From assembly GCA_016292785.1 (NCBI GenBank), contig JAEDFL010000016.1, positions 1 to 35,371 on the forward strand: a stretch of 35,371 nt of DNA, given 5' to 3'. Positions 24,516-32,458 of the stretch are shown piece by piece. Below the pieces are notes generated by a model. It was not told where the DNA came from. It made no database searches and saw nothing but the letters and a program-made list of their open reading frames with translations. A program made the position numbers and the translations under genes. Source of the DNA: Clostridiaceae bacterium. GTDB taxonomy: Bacteria; Bacillota; Clostridia; Oscillospirales; Acutalibacteraceae. Position 1 is the first letter of the stretch, and each line of letters begins with the position of its first letter.

Positions 24516-25519
24516 TGAAAATATTATCGTTGGAATCCTCGTGTGACGAGACTGCGGCGGCTGTCGTTGAGGACGGCAGAAAGGTGCTGTCAAGCGTTGT
24601 CGCTTCACAGGTGCAGGAGCATATCATCTACGGCGGAGTTGTGCCCGAAATAGCTTCACGCCGCCATGTCGAAGCGGTTTCGGGCGTTGTCAAAAAAGCT
24701 CTCGGCGACGCAGGCTGTACTCTCGGCGAAATATCCGCCATTGCCGTGACCTACGCTCCGGGACTTATCGGTGCGCTTTTGGTCGGTGTAAATTATGCAA
24801 AAGGTCTGTCGCTTGCAAGCGGTATTCCGCTTGTTCCCGTACACCACCTGCGTTCTCACATTGCCGCAAACTACATAAGCCACCCTAGGCTTGAGCCTGA
24901 ATTTCTCTGTCTTGTGGTTTCGGGCGGTCACAGCCATATTGTTGAGGTCAAGGATTACACAAAATTTAAAATTATCGGCTACACCCATGACGATGCGGCG
25001 GGCGAAGCGATGGACAAAGCGGCAAGGGCAATGGGACTGCCCTACCCCGGCGGACTTAACCTTGACCGTGTTGCCAAGGACGGCGATCCGACGGCGTACA
25101 AGATGCCGCATCCGAGAGTTGACGGCGCACCGTACGATTTCAGCTTTTCGGGACTTAAAACTGCCGCTCTTAACACAATAAACATCGCAAAGCAAAAGGG
25201 AGAGGAAATTAACATTCCCGATCTCGGTGCTTCCTACATCAAGGCGGTCGTCAGATGCCTGACCGAGAACACGGAAAAGGCGGCAAAGGATCTCGGATAC
25301 AAAAAGATCGTGCTTGCAGGCGGAGTTTCGGCAAACTCCGTGCTTCGCAGAGATATGGAAGCTCTGTGCAAAAGGAACGGCTGGCAGCTTTACGCTCCCG
25401 AGCTTAAATACTGCGGCGATAACGGCGCAATGGTCGGAGCACAGGGCTATTTTGAATTTATAAACGGCAACACCGCCGATATGTCGCTCAACGCCTACGC
25501 AACGATGAGCATTGAATAA
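24515..25519 (+). CDS. tsaD: tRNA N6-adenosine threonylcarbamoyltransferase TsaD
   Basis: A 334-residue ASKHA-fold enzyme that transfers threonylcarbamoyl to A37 of ANN-decoding tRNAs (t6A). Motifs: ILSLESSCDETAAAVV at the start, GGVVPEIASRRHVE, the metal-binding HHLRSHIAANY (HxxxH), VSGGHSHIV, PYPGGLNLDR and the late VLAGGVSANSVLRR. Length is standard. It starts in a TAATG overlap with the phosphatase-RimI fusion, so translation is probably coupled. The partners TsaB, TsaE and TsaC are not in the window. A strong hairpin terminator follows. Confidence 0.97.
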   Translation: MKILSLESSCDETAAAVVEDGRKVLSSVVASQVQEHIIYGGVVPEIASRRHVEAVSGVVKKALGDAGCTLGEISAIAVTYAPGLIGALLVGVNYAKGLSLASGIPLVPVHHLRSHIAANYISHPRLEPEFLCLVVSGGHSHIVEVKDYTKFKIIGYTHDDAAGEAMDKAARAMGLPYPGGLNLDRVAKDGDPTAYKMPHPRVDGAPYDFSFSGLKTAALNTINIAKQKGEEINIPDLGASYIKAVVRCLTENTEKAAKDLGYKKIVLAGGVSANSVLRRDMEALCKRNGWQLYAPELKYCGDNGAMVGAQGYFEFINGNTADMSLNAYATMSIE

Positions 25520-25522
25520 AAG

Positions 25523-25558
25523 AACAGGCTGTTGCTCATTAAAAGCACAGCCTGTTTT
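25523..25558. terminator. Bidirectional terminator between tsaD and a convergent glycosyltransferase gene
   Basis: A perfect 10-bp stem (25523-25532 with 25547-25556), extended inward past one bulged base. It is followed by TTTT on the plus side and a CTTTTATT tract on the minus side. It can end both tsaD and the convergent minus-strand gene. Confidence 0.9.
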
Positions 25559-25578
25559 CATAATCATTCTGTTTTCGC

Positions 25579-26580
25579 TCAAGCAGACATTTTCTTCATC
25601 AAACGAAAAAGCAGTCTGAACATTCCGTATTTCAGCAGTCGGAATTTCAGCACCGTTTTCCTGCTCGAATTGAAATCGGCTTCTCTGCCGACGGCAATTT
25701 TATAAATCTCTGTATCGGTCACGCTTTTCAGCGTACCGATTTTTTCTTTTTCGGTCATATCGGAGTCCGACAGCGCAAGAAGCAAGGTGTTCACAACCTT
25801 TCTCGCATAGGCTCGCCACATGGCGTCCGTTTCACCGTCAAGACAGCCGTCCTCCTCCATCATTTGCCTGACGTCGAAGATCGAATCGGAGTTAAGCCGA
25901 AACGATTTCAGGTCATACCCGTGAGAAAGACTTGTGACGATATTTCTGTAATGGTACATCGGTTTTTTTATATAATAACCGACCTTCATCTCGTGTACCT
26001 GAACGGCAGACTGAAACCAGTCCTCACCGTGACACATCGGCAGATATTTTTCATATCCGAAAGCCTTGCCATAGCCTTCCCTCTTACAGCACTTTGTGCA
26101 AAGGGAATTCATACATCTGTTCAAAAGTATAAGATATAACTGCTTCTTGTTTCTTTCATCGAACAGACCGTCGGTTTCAGCCATTTCCTTGACCGTGACC
26201 TTTCCCGTTTCTTCGTCAAAAATCGACAGGTCAAAAAGAACAAGATCACAGCCGTGTCCGGTGATTATTCCGTCAACCGTCTCGATCAGATCAGGGTCAA
26301 TGATATCGTCGCAGTCAACTGTCAGAATGTAATCCCCCGTTGAGTTTTCAAAGGCGGTTCGCCTTGCTCGGTTCACTCCGTGATTTTTCTTGTGTATGAC
26401 CTTCACCCTTGAATCCTTTGCGGCATATTCGTCGCAGATCGCTCCGCTCGAATCTGTCGAGCCGTCGTTCACGGCAACAATCTCGAAGTCGCCACAGGTC
26501 TGGGCAAGAACGGAATCGAAACATTCGGCAAGATATTTTTCGCAGTTATAAACTGTTATCAGCACGCTGTATTTCGGCAT
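25579..26580 (-). CDS. Family 2 glycosyltransferase
   Basis: A 333-residue GT-A fold glycosyltransferase. SVLITVYNCEKYLAECFDSV opens the nucleotide-sugar domain, followed by VNDGSTDSSGAICDEYA and the DxD-type metal site TVDCDDIIDP. The C-terminal half has a GEDWFQSA acceptor-site segment and basic residues; the end (KTVLKFRLLKYGMFRLLFRL) is hydrophobic/amphipathic and may associate with the membrane. Donor and acceptor are unknown; cell-surface glycan synthesis is the usual role. Its GAGGTG site lies within the end of the upstream glycoside-hydrolase-like gene, four bases away, so they form one operon. Confidence 0.92.
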   Translation of the reverse strand: MPKYSVLITVYNCEKYLAECFDSVLAQTCGDFEIVAVNDGSTDSSGAICDEYAAKDSRVKVIHKKNHGVNRARRTAFENSTGDYILTVDCDDIIDPDLIETVDGIITGHGCDLVLFDLSIFDEETGKVTVKEMAETDGLFDERNKKQLYLILLNRCMNSLCTKCCKREGYGKAFGYEKYLPMCHGEDWFQSAVQVHEMKVGYYIKKPMYHYRNIVTSLSHGYDLKSFRLNSDSIFDVRQMMEEDGCLDGETDAMWRAYARKVVNTLLLALSDSDMTEKEKIGTLKSVTDTEIYKIAVGREADFNSSRKTVLKFRLLKYGMFRLLFRLMKKMSA

Positions 26581-26584
26581 GCGG

Positions 26585-28774
26585 TCACCTCTTCTTAGTG
26601 AATCGGAATTCGCTTATCATAAAGCCGTCAAGCGGCTCGGTTATTTCAAGATCGGCGCATCCGTTTTGCAGATATTTCTTCGGGATATCGTAAACAATAC
26701 TCTGATATCCACCTGCAAGGTATTTCTTCTCATATTCCTCGTCACGTCTGCCGCCAAACTGCGCTCCGTCGTGGACAACGTTGCCGTTGACTGTAACCTT
26801 ATGATGAATGATCTTATCATTCGGACGGGATTTGTAGGTCACTCTCAGCTCGTAATCTCCGCCCGTCAGACCTGCAACCTTGCAGTCGAAATTAAAGTGG
26901 TCGTAAACCTTGGTCATACACATCGGCAGAGCCGCATCGGCATTGTCGTCGCCTCGGAAATTCATATAAAATTCGCCCTTTTGCTTTCCGGCAACCTCAA
27001 AGCCCTGCTCTGCAAAAGAGAAATAATACTCGTCCTTCGCCACCTTGTTCCTGTCAATTATATCAGTCATATATTCCCTGTCGGGATGCTGTTCAAGCTT
27101 TTTGAGAAGATACTGTCTGTCGGTTACGGGCATATCTATCGTGTCGAGCGTACAGCCTCTTTCAACGCCCATTCCGCCGAAATGCTCAACGTCAAGCTGC
27201 ATACCTATCAGATTGAAAAGACTTTCGGCAAGAGGGAAAAGTCTGTCCCTCAGCTTCTTGTATTCCGCAGAAAAATCGGTTGAGAGGATCTCCTTGGCTT
27301 TCTCAAGCTCGCCCTTTCTTATCTGAGTTTTCGCATCGTCTATCAGATCAAGCTCAAAAATTCTGCGGTCACGGACGATCTTGTCACAGATTGCACGGAA
27401 AAGCAAGAGGACAAATCTCCAGTTTTCCTCAAGCTTATCGGTTTTCATTTTCATAAGAGTGTTGAAAACATTATCGACCGATGAATTTTCGGCAGGATCG
27501 CCGTTCCAGTTCTGCTCCAATCCGAAAATAACGTCAACCATCTTTTCGGTATCGGCTTCGGGGAAGAACGAACGGGCATAATCCCTGAGAATTTCACGAA
27601 GCTCGCTGTCGGGATCAAAGTCCAATGCACCGAAAACGAACTTGTTTACATCATCGTTGACGCCCTCGGAATAGGAAACGCTGCCGCAGACGTACTGCTT
27701 TGTGAGCCTGTGGACAAGCCTGTACTCGCTCGGACGGGGATTGACAGCCTCACGGCTGAGCGTTGAGGCATATGCATAGTGCCAGTCCTCACGGTCAAAG
27801 TGTACGGGTATCTCACAGCGTACATTATGACCTACATCGGGGTAGTAACGGATCGGGTATTTCAAATCAATTGAACGGCGCATTGTATCAAGCGTAAACG
27901 GATGATTCGGTCCGTAGACAACGCCGTCAATCTCCTCGGGCAGCTTCGCCATTTCTTTAATAAACCTGTCGCCCCAGTCATCATATTCGTGCGGTGCCTG
28001 AGCCGACGGCCAAAGCTCCATATCTGGGAAGTGCTTGTTAAGCTCCTCCTTTACGGTCTTACAGCGCTTGAAAAAGTCCTCAGCCTGCAGGTCGCCCGGA
28101 TCGCCTCCCGGAGGGAAAAAGATATTAAATTCAGGAATATCCTTGCAGTTTTCAACAAGATATTCCGCACTTTCGCCGTCGCTTCGCTTGCTTGTAAAAG
28201 GACTCCACATTGAAAAATCAATATCGAGTCTCTGACAAATTGCCGATTTGAGCCTTGTAATCTCCTCAAAGCTATATTTCATCAGCTTTGTCGGCTTCTC
28301 GTCCTTACCGAGACACCCCTCGACCGTGTTCATACCGAACATCATAAGATCTCTGATATATCTTTCGTACTGCTTCTCGCTCCACGCCTCATATGTATTG
28401 TTCATATCGGTGTAGCTGAGCTGATGACCTCTGACCGGCATATAAGGCGAATAGTCGCCGCTGATATCCTTAGTCAGCACAAGCTCACCGTCACGGACAA
28501 CGCTCTTTCTGAGAAACATCGAGTAGCCGTAGATCAGACTTCGAAGACGGTGCGCTGTGACGGTTATTTTTTTTGAGTCCTGCTCAATTCGGAAATCCTC
28601 GCTTTCGCTCTCGTTAAAAAGCTTCAGTTCAATATAACATTCGCCCTCGGGCTTGCTTGCAACAACGGGAGCCTTGCCCGTTCTCATTTCAAGCTCCTCG
28701 GCAAAAAGCTCTGCGGCAAAAACTTCCTTTTCCTTTGACGCAGAAATCAAAATATCCTTAAAAACATAATTCAA
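26585..28774 (-). CDS. Glycoside-hydrolase-like protein, family uncertain
   Basis: A 729-residue cytoplasmic protein with no signal peptide. The N-terminal ~110 residues resemble the N-terminal domain shared by GH20/GH67/GH84-type enzymes (AAELFAEELEMRTGKAPVV, ITVTAHRLRSLIYGYSMFL). A central ~300-residue TIM-barrel-like part begins VRGHQLSYTDMNNTYEAW and holds FGMNTVEG, FFPPGGDPGDL and VVYGPNHPF. The C-terminal part has helical segments and a beta-rich end (YELRVTYKSRP). These features suggest an alpha-glucuronidase or hexosaminidase relative, but I could not place it in a known family or pick catalytic residues with confidence. The start ATG 28774 lacks a strong ribosome site. It heads an operon with the glycosyltransferase. 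Confidence 0.7.
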   Translation of the reverse strand: MNYVFKDILISASKEKEVFAAELFAEELEMRTGKAPVVASKPEGECYIELKLFNESESEDFRIEQDSKKITVTAHRLRSLIYGYSMFLRKSVVRDGELVLTKDISGDYSPYMPVRGHQLSYTDMNNTYEAWSEKQYERYIRDLMMFGMNTVEGCLGKDEKPTKLMKYSFEEITRLKSAICQRLDIDFSMWSPFTSKRSDGESAEYLVENCKDIPEFNIFFPPGGDPGDLQAEDFFKRCKTVKEELNKHFPDMELWPSAQAPHEYDDWGDRFIKEMAKLPEEIDGVVYGPNHPFTLDTMRRSIDLKYPIRYYPDVGHNVRCEIPVHFDREDWHYAYASTLSREAVNPRPSEYRLVHRLTKQYVCGSVSYSEGVNDDVNKFVFGALDFDPDSELREILRDYARSFFPEADTEKMVDVIFGLEQNWNGDPAENSSVDNVFNTLMKMKTDKLEENWRFVLLLFRAICDKIVRDRRIFELDLIDDAKTQIRKGELEKAKEILSTDFSAEYKKLRDRLFPLAESLFNLIGMQLDVEHFGGMGVERGCTLDTIDMPVTDRQYLLKKLEQHPDREYMTDIIDRNKVAKDEYYFSFAEQGFEVAGKQKGEFYMNFRGDDNADAALPMCMTKVYDHFNFDCKVAGLTGGDYELRVTYKSRPNDKIIHHKVTVNGNVVHDGAQFGGRRDEEYEKKYLAGGYQSIVYDIPKKYLQNGCADLEITEPLDGFMISEFRFTKKR

Positions 28775-28786
28775 ATCATCACGACC

Positions 28787-28815
28787 TTGATTATTTTATA
28801 AATTTAGTATATCAT
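28787..28815 (+). promoter_or_regulatory. Promoter of the FkbM methyltransferase gene
   Basis: TTGATT (28787-28792), 17-bp spacer, TATCAT (28810-28815). Transcription would begin near 28822. It overlaps the divergent promoter for the glycoside-hydrolase-like gene. Confidence 0.6.
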
Positions 28816-28835
28816 AAACTAAGTTGACTAAGCAA
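28806..28835 (-). promoter_or_regulatory. Promoter of the glycoside-hydrolase-like/glycosyltransferase operon
   Basis: On the minus strand, TTGCTT (28835-28830), 18-bp spacer, TATACT (28811-28806) with a TGA extended -10. It shares bases with the plus-strand promoter, so the two are probably mutually exclusive at any instant. Confidence 0.6.
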
Positions 28836-28852
28836 TAGAAAGCGATGAAATA

Positions 28853-29917
28853 ATGATCGAAAAAATAAACGAAAATAACGTATGGAATTCGTTAAAGGAA
28901 ACAGAACTTCCGATCGTAATTTACGGAATGGGCAACGGTGCGGATATGATAATCGACAGACTTGAAGCACTCGGTGTAAGCGTTGCCGATATTTTTGCAA
29001 GCGACGAATTTGTCAGAGGTCACGCTTTCCGGGGAAAACGTGTGCTTAAGTACTCCGAGGTCACGGAAAAATACGACGATTTCGTCATAGTAATGGCCTT
29101 TGCGGTTCACGACAGAAAGATGCTTGAGCGTGTTCGGGAGCTTGCAAAAAAGCACGCCCTGTATTTTCCCGATGTTCCCGTTGTCGGCGACGGTGTTTTT
29201 ACAAGAGAATATGTTGAGGAGCATAACGCCGACTTTGACGAAGCCTATTCTTATCTCAGCGACGAAAAATCAAGAAAAAGCTTTGTGGATATCCTCAATT
29301 TTAAAGTCAGCGGAAAGGTTGAATATCTATTTGACTGCGAGACCGAAAAAGATTATGTTTACCGCAATTATCTCCGCCTCGGCTCTGAGGAAATGCTGAT
29401 GGATCTCGGAGCATACGACGGCGACACGATCAGGGAATTTCTCAATGTGACCGACGGAAAATACAGTAAGATTTATGCTGTCGAAGCCGACAGAAAAAAT
29501 TATAATAAGCTCACGAAAAATACGGCTGAGCTTGAAAACACAGAAACCTTCAATCTTGCCGCATGGGACAAAAAAGAAATCCTGCATTTTGAAAAAAAGA
29601 AAGGCAGAAACTCAAAGCTTTCCTCTGTGGGAAAAACGGAAATCCCTGCCGACAGCGTTGACAACATTCTCGGCGGCAGGAAGATAACTCTTTTGAAAAT
29701 GGATATTGAGGGAAGTGAAGAAAAGGCTCTCATCGGCGCAGAAAAAACGATCCGCCGTTACAAGCCTAAACTCTATATCTGTGCTTATCACCGCAACAGC
29801 GATATGTTTCTTTTACCGAAAAAGATTCATGAGCTTTGCCCCGAATATAAAATCCATTTTGCCCATCACCCATATGTCCCTGCATGGGAATCAAATTTTT
29901 ATTGTGATATTGATTAA
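28853..29917 (+). CDS. FkbM family SAM-dependent methyltransferase
   Basis: A 354-residue protein. Residues ~20-110 form a Rossmann-like domain starting IVIYGMGNGADMIIDRL, similar to domains fused to sugar-modifying methyltransferases. The C-terminal FkbM domain has the SAM loop LMDLGAYDGDTIREF (residues ~182-196), IYAVEADRKNY, and LLKMDIEGSEEKALIGA. FkbM enzymes O-methylate polyketides or sugars of surface glycans; the acceptor here is unknown. No strong ribosome site precedes ATG 28853. The neighbouring divergent glycosyltransferase operon suggests a surface polysaccharide role, by inference only. The next gene has its own promoter over the stop codon. Confidence 0.85.
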   Translation: MIEKINENNVWNSLKETELPIVIYGMGNGADMIIDRLEALGVSVADIFASDEFVRGHAFRGKRVLKYSEVTEKYDDFVIVMAFAVHDRKMLERVRELAKKHALYFPDVPVVGDGVFTREYVEEHNADFDEAYSYLSDEKSRKSFVDILNFKVSGKVEYLFDCETEKDYVYRNYLRLGSEEMLMDLGAYDGDTIREFLNVTDGKYSKIYAVEADRKNYNKLTKNTAELENTETFNLAAWDKKEILHFEKKKGRNSKLSSVGKTEIPADSVDNILGGRKITLLKMDIEGSEEKALIGAEKTIRRYKPKLYICAYHRNSDMFLLPKKIHELCPEYKIHFAHHPYVPAWESNFYCDID

Positions 29918-29938
29918 ACGTTTGCTTCGTGGTATAAT
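29910..29938 (+). promoter_or_regulatory. Promoter of the CPBP-like membrane protein gene
   Basis: TTGATT (29910-29915), 17-bp spacer, TATAAT (29933-29938) preceded by TGG. The -35 overlaps the stop codon of the FkbM gene. GGGGAG at 29957-29962 then serves ATG 29970. Confidence 0.75.
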
Positions 29939-29969
29939 GAAGCGCATTTATAATTAGGGGAGTGAATAA

Positions 29970-31193
29970 ATGAGTAATCCAAGGGGAAGAGCTTTGCCCG
30001 ATCTTTTGTCGATGTATTTCGTAATGCTGATACTCCACAGTCTGGATGTTCTTTTTTTGAAATCCGATCTGACGGTTCTCGGCGAAAACTTCTATGCACA
30101 TTTTCTCTGCTTTACCGTTATGGTAATGCTGGTTATTTTCAAGAGAGAACGCATAAGAAATCTCGGAATAAGCAATAAAAAAGAAAAATTTATATCCGCC
30201 GCAATATTCGGCACAATCTTTTCAACCGTGCCTCTGCTTGCAATTCTTGCAGGCGAGCTTGCCGTTGCAAGAGCTTTTGTACCTCAGGCAATCAATATCA
30301 GCTTCAAAACCCCGAATATCAGCTTCGTTGAAAGCAACGGAAATTTGTCGCCTGCCTCCTGCGTCATCATATTTTTTTCTACAACGCTGTTTGCGGCTTG
30401 CTTTAAAGAAATGTATTTCCGAGGCATCCTGCTTCACAAGCTCGGAAAGCTCGCAAAGTTCAGAAGCGCAAATATCTTTCAGGCGATGCTTTACACCGCA
30501 TTTGTTATCCCTCTGTTTTTGAGAGATTTCTCTGACAAAGAAAACGAAAAAACTCCCGCAGTAATCGTTTTGACAATACTGTTTTACCTTGCACACGAGT
30601 TTGTTACAGGAATAAAATGGGGAATAATGGCTAAGGTAAGCGGAGCCGCCTATATGTCAATCATCGACCATACCCTTTATGCTTTCCTGTCCTGCAGCCT
30701 TGTTACCGTCGGACATTCCTCAACAGAACCGGTTATTATGTTCAATATGATCTGCACTCAACTTGTTTCGCTTCTTCTCGTTTATCTTTACGGCAGAAAG
30801 AAGCTGAAAAAGAACAGAGATGAGGAGGATCAAAAGGAGAAAGAAGAAATGGAAAGCGAAAGAAAAGCGCCGAAGCTTGATACCGACTACGAAAAAAAGG
30901 CTATGGAGGAGGCTTTGCGTGCAGAGCAGAGCAAAAGCCTGTATTCCGCAGATATTATTCAGGACGCCGAGGAAATAAGTCCTGATCAATTCAAAGATAT
31001 TGTCCGCTCCGCCGACAAATCCTCACATTCCGAGGTCGAGGATATGCCCGAGGAAGAAATTGACGATTTTCTGAAAAACTTCGGAAAGCCTCAGCATCAC
31101 TATAATCCTCCGGAGGATAAAAAGCCGCCGAAAAAAGAAGATCTCAATTTCGACGTTGACGATTTTCTTAAAGACTTTACAAATAAAGAATAA
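29970..31193 (+). CDS. CPBP-type (Abi/CaaX protease-like) membrane protein with acidic cytoplasmic tail
   Basis: A 407-residue protein. Residues 1-~275 contain about six to eight hydrophobic helices. The CPBP pattern is degenerate: FKEMYFRGILLHKLG (146-160) replaces the usual Glu-Glu pair with Lys146-Glu147 but keeps Arg151-Gly; FYLAH (205-209) supplies the second His motif; DHTLYAF (233-239) is the third. Residues ~278-407 are a long, charged, Glu/Lys-rich tail likely to be cytoplasmic. It contains two similar short motifs, DDFLKNF (365-371) and DDFLKDF (397-403), separated by a Pro-rich spacer. Loss of the first Glu could lower or change activity. It has its own promoter and is monocistronic; no strong plus-strand terminator was seen. 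Confidence 0.8.
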   Translation: MSNPRGRALPDLLSMYFVMLILHSLDVLFLKSDLTVLGENFYAHFLCFTVMVMLVIFKRERIRNLGISNKKEKFISAAIFGTIFSTVPLLAILAGELAVARAFVPQAINISFKTPNISFVESNGNLSPASCVIIFFSTTLFAACFKEMYFRGILLHKLGKLAKFRSANIFQAMLYTAFVIPLFLRDFSDKENEKTPAVIVLTILFYLAHEFVTGIKWGIMAKVSGAAYMSIIDHTLYAFLSCSLVTVGHSSTEPVIMFNMICTQLVSLLLVYLYGRKKLKKNRDEEDQKEKEEMESERKAPKLDTDYEKKAMEEALRAEQSKSLYSADIIQDAEEISPDQFKDIVRSADKSSHSEVEDMPEEEIDDFLKNFGKPQHHYNPPEDKKPPKKEDLNFDVDDFLKDFTNKE

Positions 31194-31201
31194 ATAAACG
31201 C

Positions 31202-31249
31202 AAAAAAGAGCCGCATCGTTATCCGATTTCAACGGATATGATACGGCTC
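31202..31249 (-). terminator. Terminator of the zinc-ribbon gene
   Basis: A 17-18 bp near-complete stem (31208-31225 with 31233-31249) and a 7-nt loop. On the minus strand it is followed by a T-run (the A-run at 31202-31207). It lies 15 bases beyond the zinc-ribbon stop, so it terminates that gene; plus-side readthrough from the CPBP gene is less well stopped. Confidence 0.85.
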
Positions 31250-31263
31250 TCAATTATTGCTGT

Positions 31264-31542
31264 TTATGCCTCTTCTTTCATCTTTGCAAAGCACTCGCTG
31301 CAATATACGGGACGGTCCTCTCTCGGACGGAACGGAACCTTTGCTACTCCGCCGCAGCTTGCACAGGTAGCTTCAAACATCTCACGCTCGCCTCTTGCTG
31401 CGTTCTTTCTTGCGTCACGGCAAGCCTTGCAGCGCTGAGGCTCGTTAACAAAGCCTTTCTCAGCATAGAACTCCTGCTCACCTGCGGTAAAAGTAAACTC
31501 CTGACCGCAATCCTTACATACCAGTATTTTGTCTTCGTACAT
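31264..31542 (-). CDS. Zinc-ribbon domain protein
   Basis: A 92-residue protein with two zinc-binding halves. The first is ILVCKDCGQEF and RCKACRDAR (two Cys pairs ~27 residues apart); the second is ATCASCGG and YCSECFAK. Such tandem zinc-ribbon proteins are widespread in Clostridia and may bind nucleic acid or partner proteins; no specific role is known to me. GAGGT serves ATG 31542. It lies 83 bases after the SigH-like gene, same strand, with a stem-loop between, so co-transcription is possible but not certain. Confidence 0.85.
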   Translation of the reverse strand: MYEDKILVCKDCGQEFTFTAGEQEFYAEKGFVNEPQRCKACRDARKNAARGEREMFEATCASCGGVAKVPFRPREDRPVYCSECFAKMKEEA

Positions 31543-31575
31543 GATCTCTTACCTCGCTAAAAATTTTTTATTTAT

Positions 31576-31614
31576 GTCCGATGCACGTCTTTGGACGCTA
31601 TGTACCGCACGGAC
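31576..31614 (-). other. Stem-loop between the sigma factor and zinc-ribbon genes
   Basis: GTCCG-A-TGC (31576-31584) pairs with GCA-CGGAC (31607-31614) around a long loop, leaving one bulge. No tight T-run follows on the minus strand, so it may be a partial terminator, an RNA-processing site or an attenuator. Confidence 0.4.
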
Positions 31615-31625
31615 ACATTTTGGTA

Positions 31626-32183
31626 TCATTTTTCCTTGAGCTTCTTTCTTGCTCTTTGCAAAGCATTGTCAACACTTTTGACGCTTATAGAAAGCACTTC
31701 GGCAATAGAACTGTAATTATGACCTCCGATATGGAGCCTGAGCACATCTTTTTCAAGCGGCGTCAGCTTTTTTTCAATACTTTCGTTCAGCTCCTCAAAG
31801 CGTTCCCGCATATCCATGATCGTCTGCGGATCCGACAGGCAGTCGCTGATATCGACCTCGTCAATATCCACATATCCGTTCAGCGGAATATGCTTCTTTC
31901 GCAGTTGGGCGTGTACCGCACTTTTGATGCGGTTGGAAATACAGACCGACGCAAAGGTTTCAAACCTTGCTTCCGCATTTGTATCGAATCCGTACACAGC
32001 CCCGAGAAGACCTATCATTCCCTCCTGAATAAGATCGCTGCGAGTCATCGGACAGCGTCCGACATAACCTGTAGCAATGCTTTCAACAGTCGGTGCGAAA
32101 GCAGAAATCAGTTCATTCATTGCTGCTTTATCGCCGTAACGTGCCGCATAAACTAAATCCGATTTTATCGGAGCTTTGTTCAT
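31626..32183 (-). CDS. SigH-like (Spo0H-type) RNA polymerase sigma factor
   Basis: A 185-residue sigma-70 family protein. Region 2 reads SDLIQEGMIGLLGAVYGFD and FETFASVCISNRIKSAV; it continues RKKHIPLNGYVDIDE, strongly like SigH of Bacillus (KHIPLNSYVSLD). Region 4 is LTPLEKDVLRL, YSSIAEVLSISVKSVDNALQRARKKLKEK, matching the SigH HTH with KSIDNALQR. SigH drives post-exponential and early sporulation genes; whether this organism sporulates is not shown here. It is slightly shorter than Bacillus SigH (~218). I chose ATG 32183, five bases after GAGGTG, over an upstream GTG inside that site. A near-consensus promoter lies just upstream. Confidence 0.83.
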   Translation of the reverse strand: MNKAPIKSDLVYAARYGDKAAMNELISAFAPTVESIATGYVGRCPMTRSDLIQEGMIGLLGAVYGFDTNAEARFETFASVCISNRIKSAVHAQLRKKHIPLNGYVDIDEVDISDCLSDPQTIMDMRERFEELNESIEKKLTPLEKDVLRLHIGGHNYSSIAEVLSISVKSVDNALQRARKKLKEK

Positions 32184-32215
32184 ACGCACACCTCACAGGA
32201 CTAAGATACGCCTAT

Positions 32216-32244
32216 ATAATATCCCATTAACAAATCATTGTCAA
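32216..32244 (-). promoter_or_regulatory. Promoter of the SigH-like gene
   Basis: On the minus strand, TTGACA (32244-32239), exactly 17 bp, TATTAT (32221-32216). This is an almost consensus sigma-A promoter, implying steady vegetative transcription with control likely at another level. Confidence 0.85.
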
Positions 32245-32409
32245 CAAAAAAAGTTTGTTTTGCCCAATTTTTGAAGATTATAACAAAACGAGGAGTGTGT
32301 TTTTGGTCGTTTTAACAATTATTTTTTTGCGATATTGAATAATAATATTTTAAATGCACAAAGTTGATGTATTTTTACTGCATTTTAAAATGCTAAAAAA
32401 GCATTGAAT

Positions 32410-32438
32410 TTGACTTTTTTCGTTTAATCCTGTATAAT
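32410..32438 (+). promoter_or_regulatory. Promoter of the glycosyltransferase-truB transcript
   Basis: TTGACT (32410-32415), 17-bp spacer, TATAAT (32433-32438), 20 bases before ATG 32459. A perfect 14-bp palindrome (GCATTTT/AAAATGC, 32380-32393) lies just upstream. The 270-bp gap 32190-32458 is AT-rich, with no gene seen. Confidence 0.82.
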
Positions 32439-32458
32439 TACCGCAAGGATGTGATCGT

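Noticed and set aside
32380..32393. 14-bp perfect palindrome upstream of the glycosyltransferase promoter as an operator
   Set aside because: It is A/T-dominated in an A/T-rich region where such palindromes arise by chance, and it lies upstream of rather than inside the promoter.
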